64,000 nucleotides of DNA from G963663315 sp965208975 (GCA_965208975.1 CBDBQH010000003.1:1736001-1800000); one strand, 5' to 3'; counted from the stretch's first letter, positions 8,741 to 17,640 are shown. Program-made: numbers and translations. The notes: a model not told the origin generated them from the sequence alone.

Positions 8741-9412
8741 ATGCCGGTCCTGAGATTTAAGGGATTTGAAGGTAAGTGGAGAGTACTCAATTTTGGGAAA
8801 AATTCTCAACTTAAAGCCAGAATCGGATGGCAAGGATTGACAACTGCAGAATATTTAACCGAAGGGGAATACGGATTGGTAACTGGAACAGACTTTTTGG
8901 ATGAGTCAGTTTCTTGGGATACTTGTCATTTCGTTGCAAAAGAACGATATGAGCAGGATAAATACATCCAGATTAGAATAGGAGATGTGCTTTTAACAAA
9001 GGACGGAACTATTGGTAAGGTTGCATATGTAGACAAAATCCCGTTCCCTGCAACCCTAAATAGCGGGGTATTTGTAATTCGCCCATTGGACAATTCATAC
9101 AATCGAAAGTTTCTTTATTACATATTAGTGTCACAAGTATTCAAGAGGTTTCTCAACAAACTTCACACAGGATCGACCATATCGCATCTATATCAGAAAG
9201 ACTTTGTCAAATTTGAGTTTTTTATTCCTCCCGTAGAGAAAGAGCAGGCAGAGATCGCGGATTTCCTTTCATCCGTCGATACTAAAATCGAGCAATTAAA
9301 CCAGCAAAAAGCCTTATGGGAACAATACAAGAAAGGCATGATGCAGAAGCTGTTCAGCCAGCAAATCCGGTTCAAGGATGAGCAGGGGGAGGATTATCCG
9401 GGGTGGGATTGA
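8741..9412 (+). pseudogene. hsdS: hsdS, type I specificity subunit, 5' part (split by an IS)
   Basis: From ATG 8741 (MPVLRFKGFEGKW, the usual HsdS opening) this codes for the first target-recognition domain and the first conserved helix (PPVEKEQAEIADFLSSVDTKIEQLNQQKALWEQYKKGMMQKLFSQ), then stops at the IS junction after DYPGWD. The 3' part resumes at 10609. Removing the IS and one ATT duplication gives GGG TGG GAT TCA GAA, which restores the frame (YPGWDSESKKLEQVA). HsdS determines the DNA target of type I restriction enzymes. No hsdM lies upstream; the bases before the ATG code for nothing recognisable. A TTG at 8717 is an alternative start. Confidence 0.9.
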
Positions 9413-10350
9413 TTACTCTCATACTCCACGGGTGAGACATAGTCTAAAGTCTGGTGGAGTCTTTGTCGATTGTAAAACAATTCGATATATTCAAACAGAC
9501 CCGCTCTGGCCTGTTCTCGATTCGGGCAACCCTGTTGCCAGGCCCATTCGTTTTTCAGTTGACCAAAAAAGCTTTCCGCGACTGCATTATCCCAACAATC
9601 TCCCTTTCGGCTCATGGATGCGATGATTCCCTTACGGTTCAGCGCATGACGATACGATTGAGAAGTGTAGGTCGCTCCGCGATCTGTATGATGAATGAGT
9701 CCAGGCGCAGGCTGGCGATGGGAAACCGCCATGTCCAGGCAGGCTTTGACCAGAGACGTATCATTGCGGTTGGCCATGGACCAACCTACGACCTTTCGGG
9801 AATAGAGATCCAGTAATACAGCCAGATATAACCAACCCTGGCGAGTCGCAACAAACGTCACATCCCCTACCCAGACCTGATTCGGAGCGCTCGCACAAAA
9901 TACCCGATTGAGTTGATTCGCAGCCGCCCGATCACCCGGCCTGGAGCGGGTAGTGACCACAAAACGATGACGGCGCTGACTGAATATCCCGTGCAGACGC
10001 CGTAACTTGACGACCTGATCCCGACCACAAGCAATCCCTTCCCGACGCAAATGACGCCAGCACTTGAGCGCACCATAACGACCTTGAAACTGCTGGTGTA
10101 CCCGCCGAATCTCGCGTAAAAGATTGCGCCGCAATACACTGCCCGCGCTCGGACCCCGGCTCCGCCAAGCATAATAACCCGACCGACTCACTCGAATCAC
10201 ACGACACATGCGAACCACCGGAAAGTACCGACGATACCGTTCGATAAAAGCGTACTTCACTTCAACTCTCGAGCAAAGTACGCCGCCGCCTTTTTTAGAA
10301 TGTCCCGCTCCATCTTGACATCCGACAACTCCTTCTTGAGTCGGGACCAT
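9394..10350 (-). CDS. IS3-family transposase OrfB (DDE integrase)
   Basis: The open frame covers an HTH_21-like region (YRRYFPVVRMCRVIRVSRSGYYAW) followed by an rve/DDE integrase core: Asp in WVGDVTFV, Asp in HHTDRG, and Glu in DNAVAESFFGQLKNE, then the LFEYIELFYNRQRLHQTL tail. It is probably made as an OrfAB fusion by -1 frameshifting rather than from its own start. The stop at 9394 lies 14 bp outside the IS, so the last few residues are read from hsdS DNA. Confidence 0.92.
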   Translation of the reverse strand: MVPTQEGVVGCQDGAGHSKKGGGVLCSRVEVKYAFIERYRRYFPVVRMCRVIRVSRSGYYAWRSRGPSAGSVLRRNLLREIRRVHQQFQGRYGALKCWRHLRREGIACGRDQVVKLRRLHGIFSQRRHRFVVTTRSRPGDRAAANQLNRVFCASAPNQVWVGDVTFVATRQGWLYLAVLLDLYSRKVVGWSMANRNDTSLVKACLDMAVSHRQPAPGLIHHTDRGATYTSQSYRHALNRKGIIASMSRKGDCWDNAVAESFFGQLKNEWAWQQGCPNREQARAGLFEYIELFYNRQRLHQTLDYVSPVEYESNQSHPG

Positions 10351-10553
10351 TCATCCACCTGAACCACCGACCGGTGGCCCGAACCCTGAAACGCCTGCTC
10401 ACCATGACGACTGAACTGCTCTTTCCACTTGTATAGCATGTTCGGCCTCAAACCCAAATTCCTCGCCAAAACCGTAGCAGACTGGCCTTCTTGCTTCCAT
10501 TGACGGAGTACTTCTAATTTGAACTCCTTACTATAAATATTTCTTTTCTTCAT
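10257..10553 (-). CDS. IS3-family OrfA (helix-turn-helix and coiled coil)
   Basis: This 98-residue protein has the Tnp_1/HTH_8-like opening (YSKEFKLEVLRQWKQEGQSA, then an HTH) and a C-terminal leucine-rich coiled coil (LKKELSDVKMERDILKKA). It binds the IS ends and regulates transposition. It overlaps OrfB by 94 bp, with a slippery A6G run in the overlap. Confidence 0.92.
   Translation of the reverse strand: MKKRNIYSKEFKLEVLRQWKQEGQSATVLARNLGLRPNMLYKWKEQFSRHGEQAFQGSGHRSVVQVDEWSRLKKELSDVKMERDILKKAAAYFARELK
10290..10296 (-). other. Programmed -1 frameshift site between orfA and orfB
   Basis: On the minus strand the overlap reads A AAA AAG, the canonical IS3-family slippery heptamer. Slipping by -1 joins OrfA (ATT CTA AAA AAG) to the OrfB frame (TCT AAA AAA GGC), giving the OrfAB transposase. 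Confidence 0.75.
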
Positions 10554-10608
10554 TGGACACTCCTGAGGATCTTATCCCCATTCTAAAGTGTCCACCTTTC
10601 TCAGTACA

Positions 10609-11174
10609 ATTCAGAAAGCAAGAAATTGGAACAAGTTGCCAGCATTTATCGGGGCATGGGGTTATCAAAAGCAGTACTCCAAACGGGAGGGGAATTTCCA
10701 TGTATTTTATATGGGGAGCTATTCACAAAATATGCTGAAACGATAAAAACTGTTCTTAGTTTTACTAATGACAAAACATCAGTTACAAGCCAATATGGTG
10801 ATATTTTGATGCCGACATCCGATGTGACACCAAGTGGGCTTGCTACAGCAAGTACACTGTTAGTTGAAGATGTCCAAATTGGGGGAGATATAAACATAGT
10901 CCGATTGAACAAGGGGATTAACCCGATTTTCATGAGCTACCTAATAAATTTTTGCAAAAAAGAATTTATTAGGTTAGTGACAGGAACGACAGTAAAGCAT
11001 ATTTATGCAAAAGACATTCAGCATATTGATTTTTCTATTCCTGCATCCCAAAAAGAACAACAAAAAATTGCCAGTTTCCTCTCCGCCATTGACCAGAAAA
11101 TCGAGCGGGTCGCGGAACAGATCAAACAAGCCCAAACCTTCAAGAAAGGTCTGCTCCAACAGATGTTCATTTAA
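10609..11174 (+). pseudogene. hsdS: hsdS, 3' part (second target-recognition domain)
   Basis: Continues the HsdS reading frame after the IS: SESKKLEQVASIYRG, a second target-recognition domain, then the second conserved helix (PASQKEQQKIASFLSAIDQKIERVAEQIKQAQTFKKGLLQQMF). The ending KKGLLQQMFI is the normal HsdS C-terminus. It has no usable start of its own apart from a TTG at 10626. It lies 20 bp upstream of hsdR. Confidence 0.9.
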
Positions 11175-11194
11175 CCCTTTGATCACCAGACGGC

Positions 11195-14044
11195 ATGACC
11201 ACCGAATCGGAACAAGCCCTCGAAAACAATCTGATTGCCCAGCTGGAGACGCTGGGTTTTGAGAAGGTATCAATCGGTGATGAGGATGCCCTGATCGCCA
11301 ACCTGAAAAGGCAGCTTGAAAAACATAACCAGACTGAATTGTCCGATGGCGAATTCCGGCAGGTATTGAACAAACTCGCCCGTGGCAATATCTTCGGGAA
11401 AGCGCGAATACTGCGCGACAAGGTAGATTATACGCGGGACGACGGCCATATCGGTTATCTCGAGCTGATTGATTCCATCCAGTGGTGCAAGAATGAGTAT
11501 CAGGTGACGCATCAGGTCACCATGACCGGCGCTTATACCAATCGCTATGACGTGACCTTGCTGGTCAACGGCCTGCCTCTGGTGCAGATCGAACTGAAAC
11601 GGCGCGGACTGGAATTAAAAGAGGCTTTCAACCAGACCAACCGTTACCATCGCCATTCATTCGCGGCCGGCTATGGCCTGTTCAACTATATCCAGTTATT
11701 CGTGATCAGCAACGGGGTCAATACCAAATACTACGCCAACAATCCTGTATCCAAGCGCGATTTCAAACAAACCTTTTTCTGGGCCGGTGCGGACAACCGG
11801 AAGATTACGCAACTCAGTGACTTTGCCGATGCGTTCCTGGAGAAATGCCAGCTTTCCAAACTGATCACCCAATACGTCGTATTGAATGAAAGCCACCAGA
11901 TGCTGATGGCGTTGCGTCCTTATCAGTATTACGCTGTGGAAGCGATTGTCGAACGGGTCCGGAACTCCACGAAGTTCGGCTATATCTGGCACACGACCGG
12001 CTCTGGCAAGACCCTGACCTCGTTCAAGACGGCGCAGATACTCACCCAATCCCCGCATATTCATAAGGTGGTGTTTGTAGTGGACCGCAAGGACCTGGAT
12101 TACCAGACCATTCGCGAATTCAACAGCTTCAGCGAAGGCAGTGTCGACGCCACCCATAACACCAACAAACTGGTACAGCAGTTCAGTGATGATACTCGTC
12201 TGATCGTCACCACCCTGCAAAAACTGAATACCGCGATCAGCAAGAACCGATACAACCATCAGATGTCGGGACTTCAGAACCGGCGTATGGTCTTCATTTT
12301 TGACGAATGCCACCGCAGTCAATTCGGGGACACGCACAAGCGCATCCGGCAATACTTCCCCGAAGTGCAGATGTTCGGCTTTACCGGCACCCCGATTTTT
12401 GCCGAGAACGCCGCCGCCAATGTACACGGCAAACGCACTACCAAAGACCTGTTCCATGAATGCCTGCACAAATACGTCATCACGGATGCGATCCGCGATG
12501 AGAATGTGCTCCGGTTCGCGGTGGAATATATCCGCACGGTCCGACAGAAAGACGAGGTCCGGGATATTGAGGTAGAGGCGATTGATACCGCCGAAGTGAT
12601 GGAGGCTAATGAGCGGCTGGAAGCGATTACCGACTACATCATCGCGAACCATCATCGTAAAACCCATGCGCGTAAATTCAATGCCCTGTTTTGTGTGAGC
12701 AGCATCAAGACCCTGATCCGGTACTACGATCTGTTCCGGCGCAAGAAGGAAGCCGGGGAACATAGTCTCAAAATCAGCGCCATCTTCTCCTGGCAGGCGA
12801 ATGAGGAAGACAGCGATGCGGATGGTTTTATTCAGGACGAACTGCCGACCGGAGAAATCAGCGATGGCCGGGCCTTTTACACCACCCGGAACACCCACAC
12901 CCATACCCGCGAAAAACTGGAACGTTGTATGGATGATTATAACCGGATGTTCGGAGCCAGTTTTTCCACCGACAATTTTTACGGGTACTACAAGGACATC
13001 GGCAAACGGGTCAAACAACGGGATATAGACATCCTGCTGGTGGTCAACATGTTTCTGACGGGCTTTGACAGTCCATCCCTGAATACCATCTATATCGACA
13101 AAAACCTCAGATACCACGGGCTGATCCAGTCTTACTCCAGAACCAACCGCATCCTGGGGCAGAAGAAATCACAGGGTAATGTGGTGTGTTTCCGCAATCT
13201 CAAGCCTGCCACAGATCAGGCCATTGAACTGTTCGCCAATAAAAACGCGATGGAGGAGATTATCCTGCAACCCTATCAGCAATATGTCGAATGGTTTGCC
13301 GCCGCGGTCGCCGCATTACACCAGATTGCCCCGACTGTGGACAGCGTCAATGAATTGCCGGACGAGGGTGCCGAAGTCCGGTTCATTCAGGCGTTTCGTG
13401 ATCTGATGCGGATCAAAAATGCGCTCGGTTGTTTCACCGAATTCCGTTTTGACGATCTGGCTATGGGTGAGCGGCAGTTTGAGGACTACAAGAGCAAATA
13501 CCTCGACCTGTATGACAAGGTGAAAACCAGCCAGCGCAAGGAAAAGGTCTCGATCCTGGATGACATTGACTTTGAACTGGAACTGATTCATCGCGACGAG
13601 ATCAATGTCAGTTATATCATCGCCCTGTTGCGAAACATGCAGTCCGCCAAACCGGCCGAACAGGAAAAGCAGCGTCAGGTCATCTCCGGTATTCTGGATA
13701 CGGAAACGCAGTTGCGTAGCAAGAAGGAACTGATCGAACGGTTTATTGCCGAGCACTTCCCGGAGATACCGGGAGGGGGCGATGTCGGAGCCGCGTTTGA
13801 GCAGTACTGGACGGAAGAAAAGCGCAAGGCTATCCAGGTTTTGAGCGAAGCGGAAGGACTGGATATGGGCGATCTGCAAAAAGTGATCGGCGATTACCTG
13901 TTTACCGGGAAAACGCCGTTGCGCGATGATATCATCGCCATCATGCGCACACCCCCGAAACTCAAAAGCCGCCGCACCATGACTGAACGCATTATCGGGA
14001 AGATCAAATTATTTGTTGAGACATTCATTGATGGGGTGGATTAG
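11195..14044 (+). CDS. hsdR: HsdR, type I restriction endonuclease subunit
   Basis: This 949-residue protein has the HsdR_N nuclease region (TNRYDVTLLVNGLPLVQIELKRRG near residues 115-137, a PD-(D/E)xK core), a SF2 helicase/translocase with Walker A (HTTGSGKT, about residue 266), a DEAD-box variant DECH (about residue 369) and GFTGTP, then motif VI in the SRTNRILG region, and an alpha-helical C-terminus. It needs HsdM2S to act; hsdM is absent and hsdS is broken by an IS, so this restriction subunit is probably idle unless another HsdMS is present elsewhere. The frame is intact, which suggests recent loss of its partners. Confidence 0.93.
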   Translation: MTTESEQALENNLIAQLETLGFEKVSIGDEDALIANLKRQLEKHNQTELSDGEFRQVLNKLARGNIFGKARILRDKVDYTRDDGHIGYLELIDSIQWCKNEYQVTHQVTMTGAYTNRYDVTLLVNGLPLVQIELKRRGLELKEAFNQTNRYHRHSFAAGYGLFNYIQLFVISNGVNTKYYANNPVSKRDFKQTFFWAGADNRKITQLSDFADAFLEKCQLSKLITQYVVLNESHQMLMALRPYQYYAVEAIVERVRNSTKFGYIWHTTGSGKTLTSFKTAQILTQSPHIHKVVFVVDRKDLDYQTIREFNSFSEGSVDATHNTNKLVQQFSDDTRLIVTTLQKLNTAISKNRYNHQMSGLQNRRMVFIFDECHRSQFGDTHKRIRQYFPEVQMFGFTGTPIFAENAAANVHGKRTTKDLFHECLHKYVITDAIRDENVLRFAVEYIRTVRQKDEVRDIEVEAIDTAEVMEANERLEAITDYIIANHHRKTHARKFNALFCVSSIKTLIRYYDLFRRKKEAGEHSLKISAIFSWQANEEDSDADGFIQDELPTGEISDGRAFYTTRNTHTHTREKLERCMDDYNRMFGASFSTDNFYGYYKDIGKRVKQRDIDILLVVNMFLTGFDSPSLNTIYIDKNLRYHGLIQSYSRTNRILGQKKSQGNVVCFRNLKPATDQAIELFANKNAMEEIILQPYQQYVEWFAAAVAALHQIAPTVDSVNELPDEGAEVRFIQAFRDLMRIKNALGCFTEFRFDDLAMGERQFEDYKSKYLDLYDKVKTSQRKEKVSILDDIDFELELIHRDEINVSYIIALLRNMQSAKPAEQEKQRQVISGILDTETQLRSKKELIERFIAEHFPEIPGGGDVGAAFEQYWTEEKRKAIQVLSEAEGLDMGDLQKVIGDYLFTGKTPLRDDIIAIMRTPPKLKSRRTMTERIIGKIKLFVETFIDGVD

Positions 14045-14085
14045 GGGGAAGGTAGGATAGCCGGACATGAAGGAGCGAATCCCCA

Positions 14086-14241
14086 TCAATCCTCTAACTG
14101 TGCACCCACATCCATATTTTTATGCAAGACCCTGATAATGGTAATGCCTCCCTCCAGGGGCCACCAGGGCCATCGCGCTTTCAAGATCATCGAGATATTG
14201 GTCGGCTTGTGCTTCACCCCATTCGTTATAGGTATATAACC
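14086..14241 (-). pseudogene. parE-family toxin remnant
   Basis: Minus-strand translation gives a ParE/RelE-type core (DIWLYTYNEWGEAQADQYLDDLESA). After a frameshift near 14150 the family-like C-terminus IRVLHKNMDVGAQLED follows. The N-terminal part is missing, and at about 14238 the sequence passes into a fragment of hicA on the other strand. A shorter trace of the same 3' end (DAQLED plus stop) lies at 22984-23010 before the intact hicAB, so this toxin tail travelled with the cassettes. Confidence 0.65.
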
Positions 14242-14418
14242 ATATATCGTCCGTTTGGTGCGCGAATATTTGGAGCTGACAGGTATCAAACCATGAATAA
14301 TTTAACGTACAAAGGCTATTACGCAAATATTCAATTTGAAGCAGACAGTGATGTTCCTATGGGATGTTCAACGATCTGTAAAATAAATGTGTGCTTCTTA
14401 ATGCTTGTGTCTGGCTGA
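14238..14418 (+). pseudogene. hicA tail plus internally deleted hicB (cassette A)
   Basis: 14238-14295 matches the last ~20 codons of the hicA gene at 23062. The hicB ATG at 14293 is kept, with the first 20 codons (MNNLTYKGYYANIQFEADSD). At about 14355 the sequence jumps from GATGTTCCTATG to the hicB end (GATGTTCAACGATCTGTAAA). About 290 bp, including the ribbon-helix-helix domain, are lost. A 41-codon frame remains, which is unlikely to act as an antitoxin. Cassettes B and C have the same junction. Confidence 0.85.
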
Positions 14419-14443
14419 CTCTATCACCCTGCGGCCACGCCTG

Positions 14444-14469
14444 GCGCGATAATTGCTATCGCGCTTTTT
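14444..14469 (+). terminator. Hairpin terminator after the hicB remnant (cassette A)
   Basis: The stem GCGCGATA/TATCGCGC has a 5-base loop and is followed by TTTTT. The same hairpin lies at 17908, 22040 and 23745 in the other cassettes, between hicB and the convergent poly-C gene, so it can end transcription for hicB and possibly for the opposing gene. Confidence 0.7.
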
Positions 14470-14512
14470 ACTCGATTTTCCTGGTCCTCTCCGCTATCAG
14501 GTCAACTCGCTA

Positions 14513-15236
14513 TCATCGCGTCCCGAGACATCTTAGGACAATAGTATTCGTCTCCGTTCTCAAGTTTATGTCGGCTTGTGTCAAACCAGTACCGTTGACC
14601 CGGTTACGAAAAAAAGCCGTGAACATTCCCGAATTTCTGGTAGGTAGCGCGTCTATGCTTGAATCTAACGGAATGAGTGTAAAAGGGCTAGCAATTAGCA
14701 AAACTAAATCCAACGGCGCCCGGCGGACTTCATTACTACTGCTGAATAGAGGGTTACCCGCTGTTGGCGTTTGTATCCCTGTTACTTTGATCCAGTAGTC
14801 TTCTTCAATCTGTCCCGGACCGTGATACCGATCAGCTAATTCAATTCTTGCTATCTGGATCGTTCTGCAATCTGCGCTTCTTGTTTGGACTATAGGCACG
14901 TCGCCTGGTCGATTTGGCAATGGTTCCAATCGGTCATGATAGGGGTCGCCCCGTTTTTCTTGCCGTTGCTGTTGGTTCTGTTGCGGTACGGCGGTTTGCT
15001 CTTGATTGGTCTGTCCCTGTTCTGTCTGCCCCGCCTGTCCGGCTTCTCCGGCCTGCCCGGTTGTTCCGGTTGTCTGTGCATGGGCTGGCAACAGTACGCT
15101 GTTTATAATCGGCTTCTGCCATGCCGTAACCGCTAGTCCGCCAACGGCCAGACTTCGGATGATTTGCTTGCGTTTCTGTAAGTCTGTTTTATTTCTGCCC
15201 TTTATATCGGGGGGGGGGGGGGTACACAGATTTCAT
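14513..15236 (-). CDS. Poly-C cassette A: putative secreted Q/G-rich protein, phase OFF
   Basis: ATG at 15236 is followed by codons K-S-V-Y and a 14-C run. With 14 C the frame reads into RYKGQK and a stop after 15 residues. The rest of the gene is intact in the frame that 13 or 16 C would give: a basic n-region, a hydrophobic segment ending LLPAHAQ, a GQAGEAGQAGQTEQGQ tract, PQQNQQQ, then a C-terminal domain of about 125 residues (TIQIARIELADRYHGPG, DYWIKVTGIQTP, APLDLVLLIASPF, CLGTR end). I do not recognise the domain. The open part without the leader runs from 15091 to 14513. Slippage of the C tract could switch it on (inference). Confidence 0.78.
15209..15222 (-). repeat. Poly-C tract of cassette A, 14 bases
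   Basis: A pure G14 on the plus strand, so C14 in the coding strand, starting 14 bases after the first base of the ATG. Thirteen or 16 C would be in frame; 14 is out of frame. Compare 12, 16 and 18 in the other cassettes. Confidence 0.95.
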
Positions 15237-15264
15237 TGTATGTTCTCCGATTCAACTGATTCGT

Positions 15265-15293
15265 TATATACCAGATTTTTGGCTGTGTGTCAC
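15265..15293 (-). promoter_or_regulatory. Sigma-70-like promoter of cassette A
   Basis: On the minus strand GTGACA (15293-15288) and TATATA (15270-15265) are 17 bases apart. GGAG lies 10-13 bases upstream of the ATG as ribosome binding site. The same arrangement is kept in all four cassettes. Sequence similarity between cassettes ends just upstream of the -35 box. Confidence 0.6.
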
Positions 15294-15353
15294 TTTTTAA
15301 GTTGCGCGTGTCAGAATACAGCTTCCCTTTCCCGTCATTCCCGCGCCACCCAT

Positions 15354-15446
15354 CATCGTAGGGGCGGGTCTTGTGCCCGCCCGCAACCGTCATTGACCGT
15401 ATACGAAAATCAACGCGGGCGACCACAGTGGGTCGCCCCTACGATG
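15354..15446. repeat. Dispersed 93-bp inverted-repeat element
   Basis: Outer inverted repeats CATCGTAGGGGCG and CGCCCCTACGATG enclose two smaller hairpins (GGGCGGGTCTTGTGCCCGCCC and GGCGACCACAGTGGGTCGCC). Related elements lie at 36750-36834, 41868-42060 and 56386-56560. It encodes nothing and has the form of a REP/MITE-like unit. Confidence 0.75.
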
Positions 15447-15527
15447 TCAGGCAACCGTGATGCCTGTATACTGAACGCTGATTCCTGTACCAACCCGCTA
15501 TCAGCGCGTCCCAAAGCTATGGGCGTT

Positions 15528-15983
15528 TCAGGTTAACTCGCTGCTCCACTCGCCCCAGGGAATAAATGTGGCGTGATACGCCAAGCCTATCGCATACTCC
15601 ATCACAGCGTCTCGCCGCTCTTCGGCGTCAAACGGCACTGGAATCAGAATATCCGCATGGTAAGGATTATCGTCTGAAGGTGACGGTTTGACACTACAAC
15701 CGACCGCCTCTATGTCGCCAGCGGTCAGAGTATACCAACCCCAAAAAGATTTCCCGGAAAGGAGCGCATTTTTCCTCCCGAGTTCCGCCATTGTGGTTGC
15801 CAGCGCCAAATCCATGCGATTAACCGAGATTTCATTGCTGTCTCTCGGCGGCTTGAATCTAGTGACCGGAGCTCGCCGTTGACGAAAAGCACGTTTGGCG
15901 CTGCTTTGAGACCGCTCCTCTCTCCCAAGTTTGTCCGTTTTGCCTATGTTGTCCGGCACTTTCTTTTCCGACCGTTGGTTCAC
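15528..15983 (-). CDS. Hypothetical protein, third gene of an unknown module
   Basis: 151 residues from a GTG that overlaps the stop of the upstream gene by one base. The N-terminal 45 residues are very basic and polar (RFRQRRAPVTRFKPPRD). The C-terminal part looks globular (GWYTLTAGDIEAVGCSVKP, ADILIPVPFDAEERRDAVMEYAIGLAYHATFIPWGEW). I do not recognise a family. The one-base overlap shows translational coupling with the gene before it, so the three genes at 15528-17429 probably act together. Confidence 0.7.
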   Translation of the reverse strand: MNQRSEKKVPDNIGKTDKLGREERSQSSAKRAFRQRRAPVTRFKPPRDSNEISVNRMDLALATTMAELGRKNALLSGKSFWGWYTLTAGDIEAVGCSVKPSPSDDNPYHADILIPVPFDAEERRDAVMEYAIGLAYHATFIPWGEWSSELT

Positions 15984-16672
15984 TACCTGATACCAACCCT
16001 ATCGAGTTCTCGAAGACCGCCTTCCCGGAGCAAGTCCGCCGCATCATCAACCCGCAATCTTCCTTTCGAGTTTCTGGTCCGGTGAAAAAGCGCTCCGGAA
16101 CCATCATGCTCAATCAAGAACAATACGCCGGCGCCAGTCTCATCACTTCGAAAGTCAATCGCGATAGCTCCCTCATCTATCGGGTAGATATCTGGTCGCC
16201 CAGTAACGTGATTGGAGACTTCCTGTAACAACCGTTTTGCTTTCGCCAATCCAGACTCCGAAGGCTCTTCCAGTCCCTCATCAATTGCCTCGGCAGGACA
16301 CGCCGCCAACTCATTTAAGGAGTCTTCCAGCCAAGCTGTATTGGTCATCCCGGAAATGAGTGAATCAAGATCGGCAAGAGGTATGGTTGTTTCAGTAGAA
16401 CACTCAGTCCAGTTCAGACCATGCAGGGCGCGGGGTAGAACCTGGTTCTCAGACGATTGGCAAACAAAACGTTCCCTGGACTTAACATAATCAATTTTGT
16501 CTTGTCTATCTTCTGTCATCTGTGGCACAGCAATTGGCCGAGTGTTTCCAGAAAACTCTTTCTTGTTAGCGCTCTCAAAGGGATCGTATTGCGGGTTGAT
16601 CGATAATTGTCGGTAGCCATCGGTCACTTGTGGAGTCGCACGTGACAGGAAGGTTGGGGAAGCATTAAGCAT
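15983..16672 (-). CDS. Hypothetical protein, second gene of an unknown module
   Basis: 229 residues from ATG 16672, 7 bases after the stop of the upstream gene, with GGAG about 10 bases before it; the longer frame to 16813 would overlap the first gene by 134 bp and was not used. The N-terminal half is polar and may be disordered. The C-terminal half (KRLLQEVSNHVTGRPDIYPIDEGAIAIDFR, VLFLIEHDGSGALFHRTRNSKGRLRVDDAADLL) looks like an alpha/beta domain. No known family is assigned. It is not obviously secreted and has no membrane segment. Confidence 0.7.
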   Translation of the reverse strand: MLNASPTFLSRATPQVTDGYRQLSINPQYDPFESANKKEFSGNTRPIAVPQMTEDRQDKIDYVKSRERFVCQSSENQVLPRALHGLNWTECSTETTIPLADLDSLISGMTNTAWLEDSLNELAACPAEAIDEGLEEPSESGLAKAKRLLQEVSNHVTGRPDIYPIDEGAIAIDFRSDETGAGVLFLIEHDGSGALFHRTRNSKGRLRVDDAADLLREGGLRELDRVGIR

Positions 16673-16679
16673 CGAAATG

Positions 16680-17429
16680 TTACTCCACCACCAAATCCAG
16701 TTTGTCGATGACCGATTTGAAAACACTGTATAAATGCTCATCCATCTTATCAAGGGTATCATAATGAGTGCCCAACCTGTACTTCGCTGAAATTTCAAGA
16801 AACAGATGTGCACCTGCTAGAGCTGACCTATCCATGGTGATACTGACGTTCCATAAATCGTCTCGATTTAAACAATCGAATTTAATTTGTGGATACACAT
16901 TACCCGCGCCAATTCCAAATGGGTCGGGGGCTTCTGAAAGACAGGTAAGGTTACGGATAAGGTCTTCGGCGGCTTCCATACCGCCCTTGACTGCTAGCCA
17001 GTATGAAGTAGCCAGCCTTCGATTTTCTGGAGTACCATCGTTCAGGAATCCGCATACGGCAGTTTCAAAGTACTTTGCGTGACATTTGGCTTGACTGATC
17101 GCCTCCGGTGACCTAAGGTCAAGAAAACGAGCCTTGTACCCATCCAATTTCGCCTCGAAGGCGCTTAACCCGGAAAACAAAGTAAGGGTGACACCAGCAG
17201 TAGCGATAGTGTCCCCATTTTCCAGTTTCATCGCATCTGGTGGAATTTGTATTTCCGGGCTAAAAGCATCATAGATGGGTTCTATGATTTGCGGAAACGT
17301 TCCTATACGACTGAAAGCCGGACGAGAAAAAACCACTTCGTAATATGCGTCAAGCCGAGTTATACGAGCTTCCATTTTTTCAAGTCCCAGAGCATGTCTG
17401 CCAAAATCAGTAGCCACATGATAACTCAT
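16680..17429 (-). CDS. Hypothetical protein, first gene of an unknown module
   Basis: 249 residues from ATG 17429. It is an acidic, soluble-looking protein with no signal or membrane segment. A central helical stretch (LSAFEAKLDGYKARFLDLRSPEAISQAKCHAKYFETAV) is followed by a beta-rich end (DLWNVSITMDRSALAGAHLFLEISAKYRLGTHYDTLDKMDEHL). I do not recognise it. It is the promoter-proximal gene of a tight three-gene set that sits between poly-C cassettes A and B, in a region otherwise full of mobile or decayed genes. Confidence 0.72.
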   Translation of the reverse strand: MSYHVATDFGRHALGLEKMEARITRLDAYYEVVFSRPAFSRIGTFPQIIEPIYDAFSPEIQIPPDAMKLENGDTIATAGVTLTLFSGLSAFEAKLDGYKARFLDLRSPEAISQAKCHAKYFETAVCGFLNDGTPENRRLATSYWLAVKGGMEAAEDLIRNLTCLSEAPDPFGIGAGNVYPQIKFDCLNRDDLWNVSITMDRSALAGAHLFLEISAKYRLGTHYDTLDKMDEHLYSVFKSVIDKLDLVVE

Positions 17430-17640
17430 TAGAAAATCTTATAACAGCCCTCCCCAGAGTTGTATAATTGAAAATGATCTTAACGGCGTTGATTTTGAAC
17501 CGAAGAATGTGTGTTAGGGTAATGGGGGTACAGGGTCCAGCACAACGGCGGGGGTTCCTATCCGGATACCCAATCGCAGGGACGCCCGGTGTGCAGCGGG
17601 CATGACTCTTACTGGTTCGGATATACCCTGTATTTTAATA
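17430..17640. other. Non-coding gap left of cassette B
   Basis: I see no gene, RNA or clear repeat here. It contains the divergent upstream side of the unknown three-gene module and a G-rich stretch around 17520-17575. Similarity to the other cassettes begins only at about 17641 with the hicA fragment. Confidence 0.4.

Larger units (their letters stand above)
9411..10608 (-). mobile_element. IS3-family insertion sequence inside hsdS
   Basis: About 1.2 kb with the two overlapping transposase frames typical of IS3. The high-coordinate end, read on the minus strand, begins TGTACTGAGAAAGGTGGACA, much like IS150-group left ends. The low-coordinate end (TGATTACTCTCATACTCC) is a poor match to it, so the terminal repeats are imperfect. 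ATT at 9408-9410 and again at 10609-10611 is the likely 3-bp target duplication. The exact left edge is uncertain by one base. Insertion splits hsdS and looks recent, because the host reading frame is otherwise intact. Confidence 0.85.

Noticed and set aside
11696..13117. A 473-codon frame antisense to hsdR
   Set aside because: hsdR is clearly the coding strand by its helicase motifs; the antisense product has no recognisable features.
14122..14418. A 98-codon plus-strand frame running through the hicA fragment into the hicB remnant
   Set aside because: It joins the complement of a parE remnant to parts of hicA and hicB and is a chance fusion.
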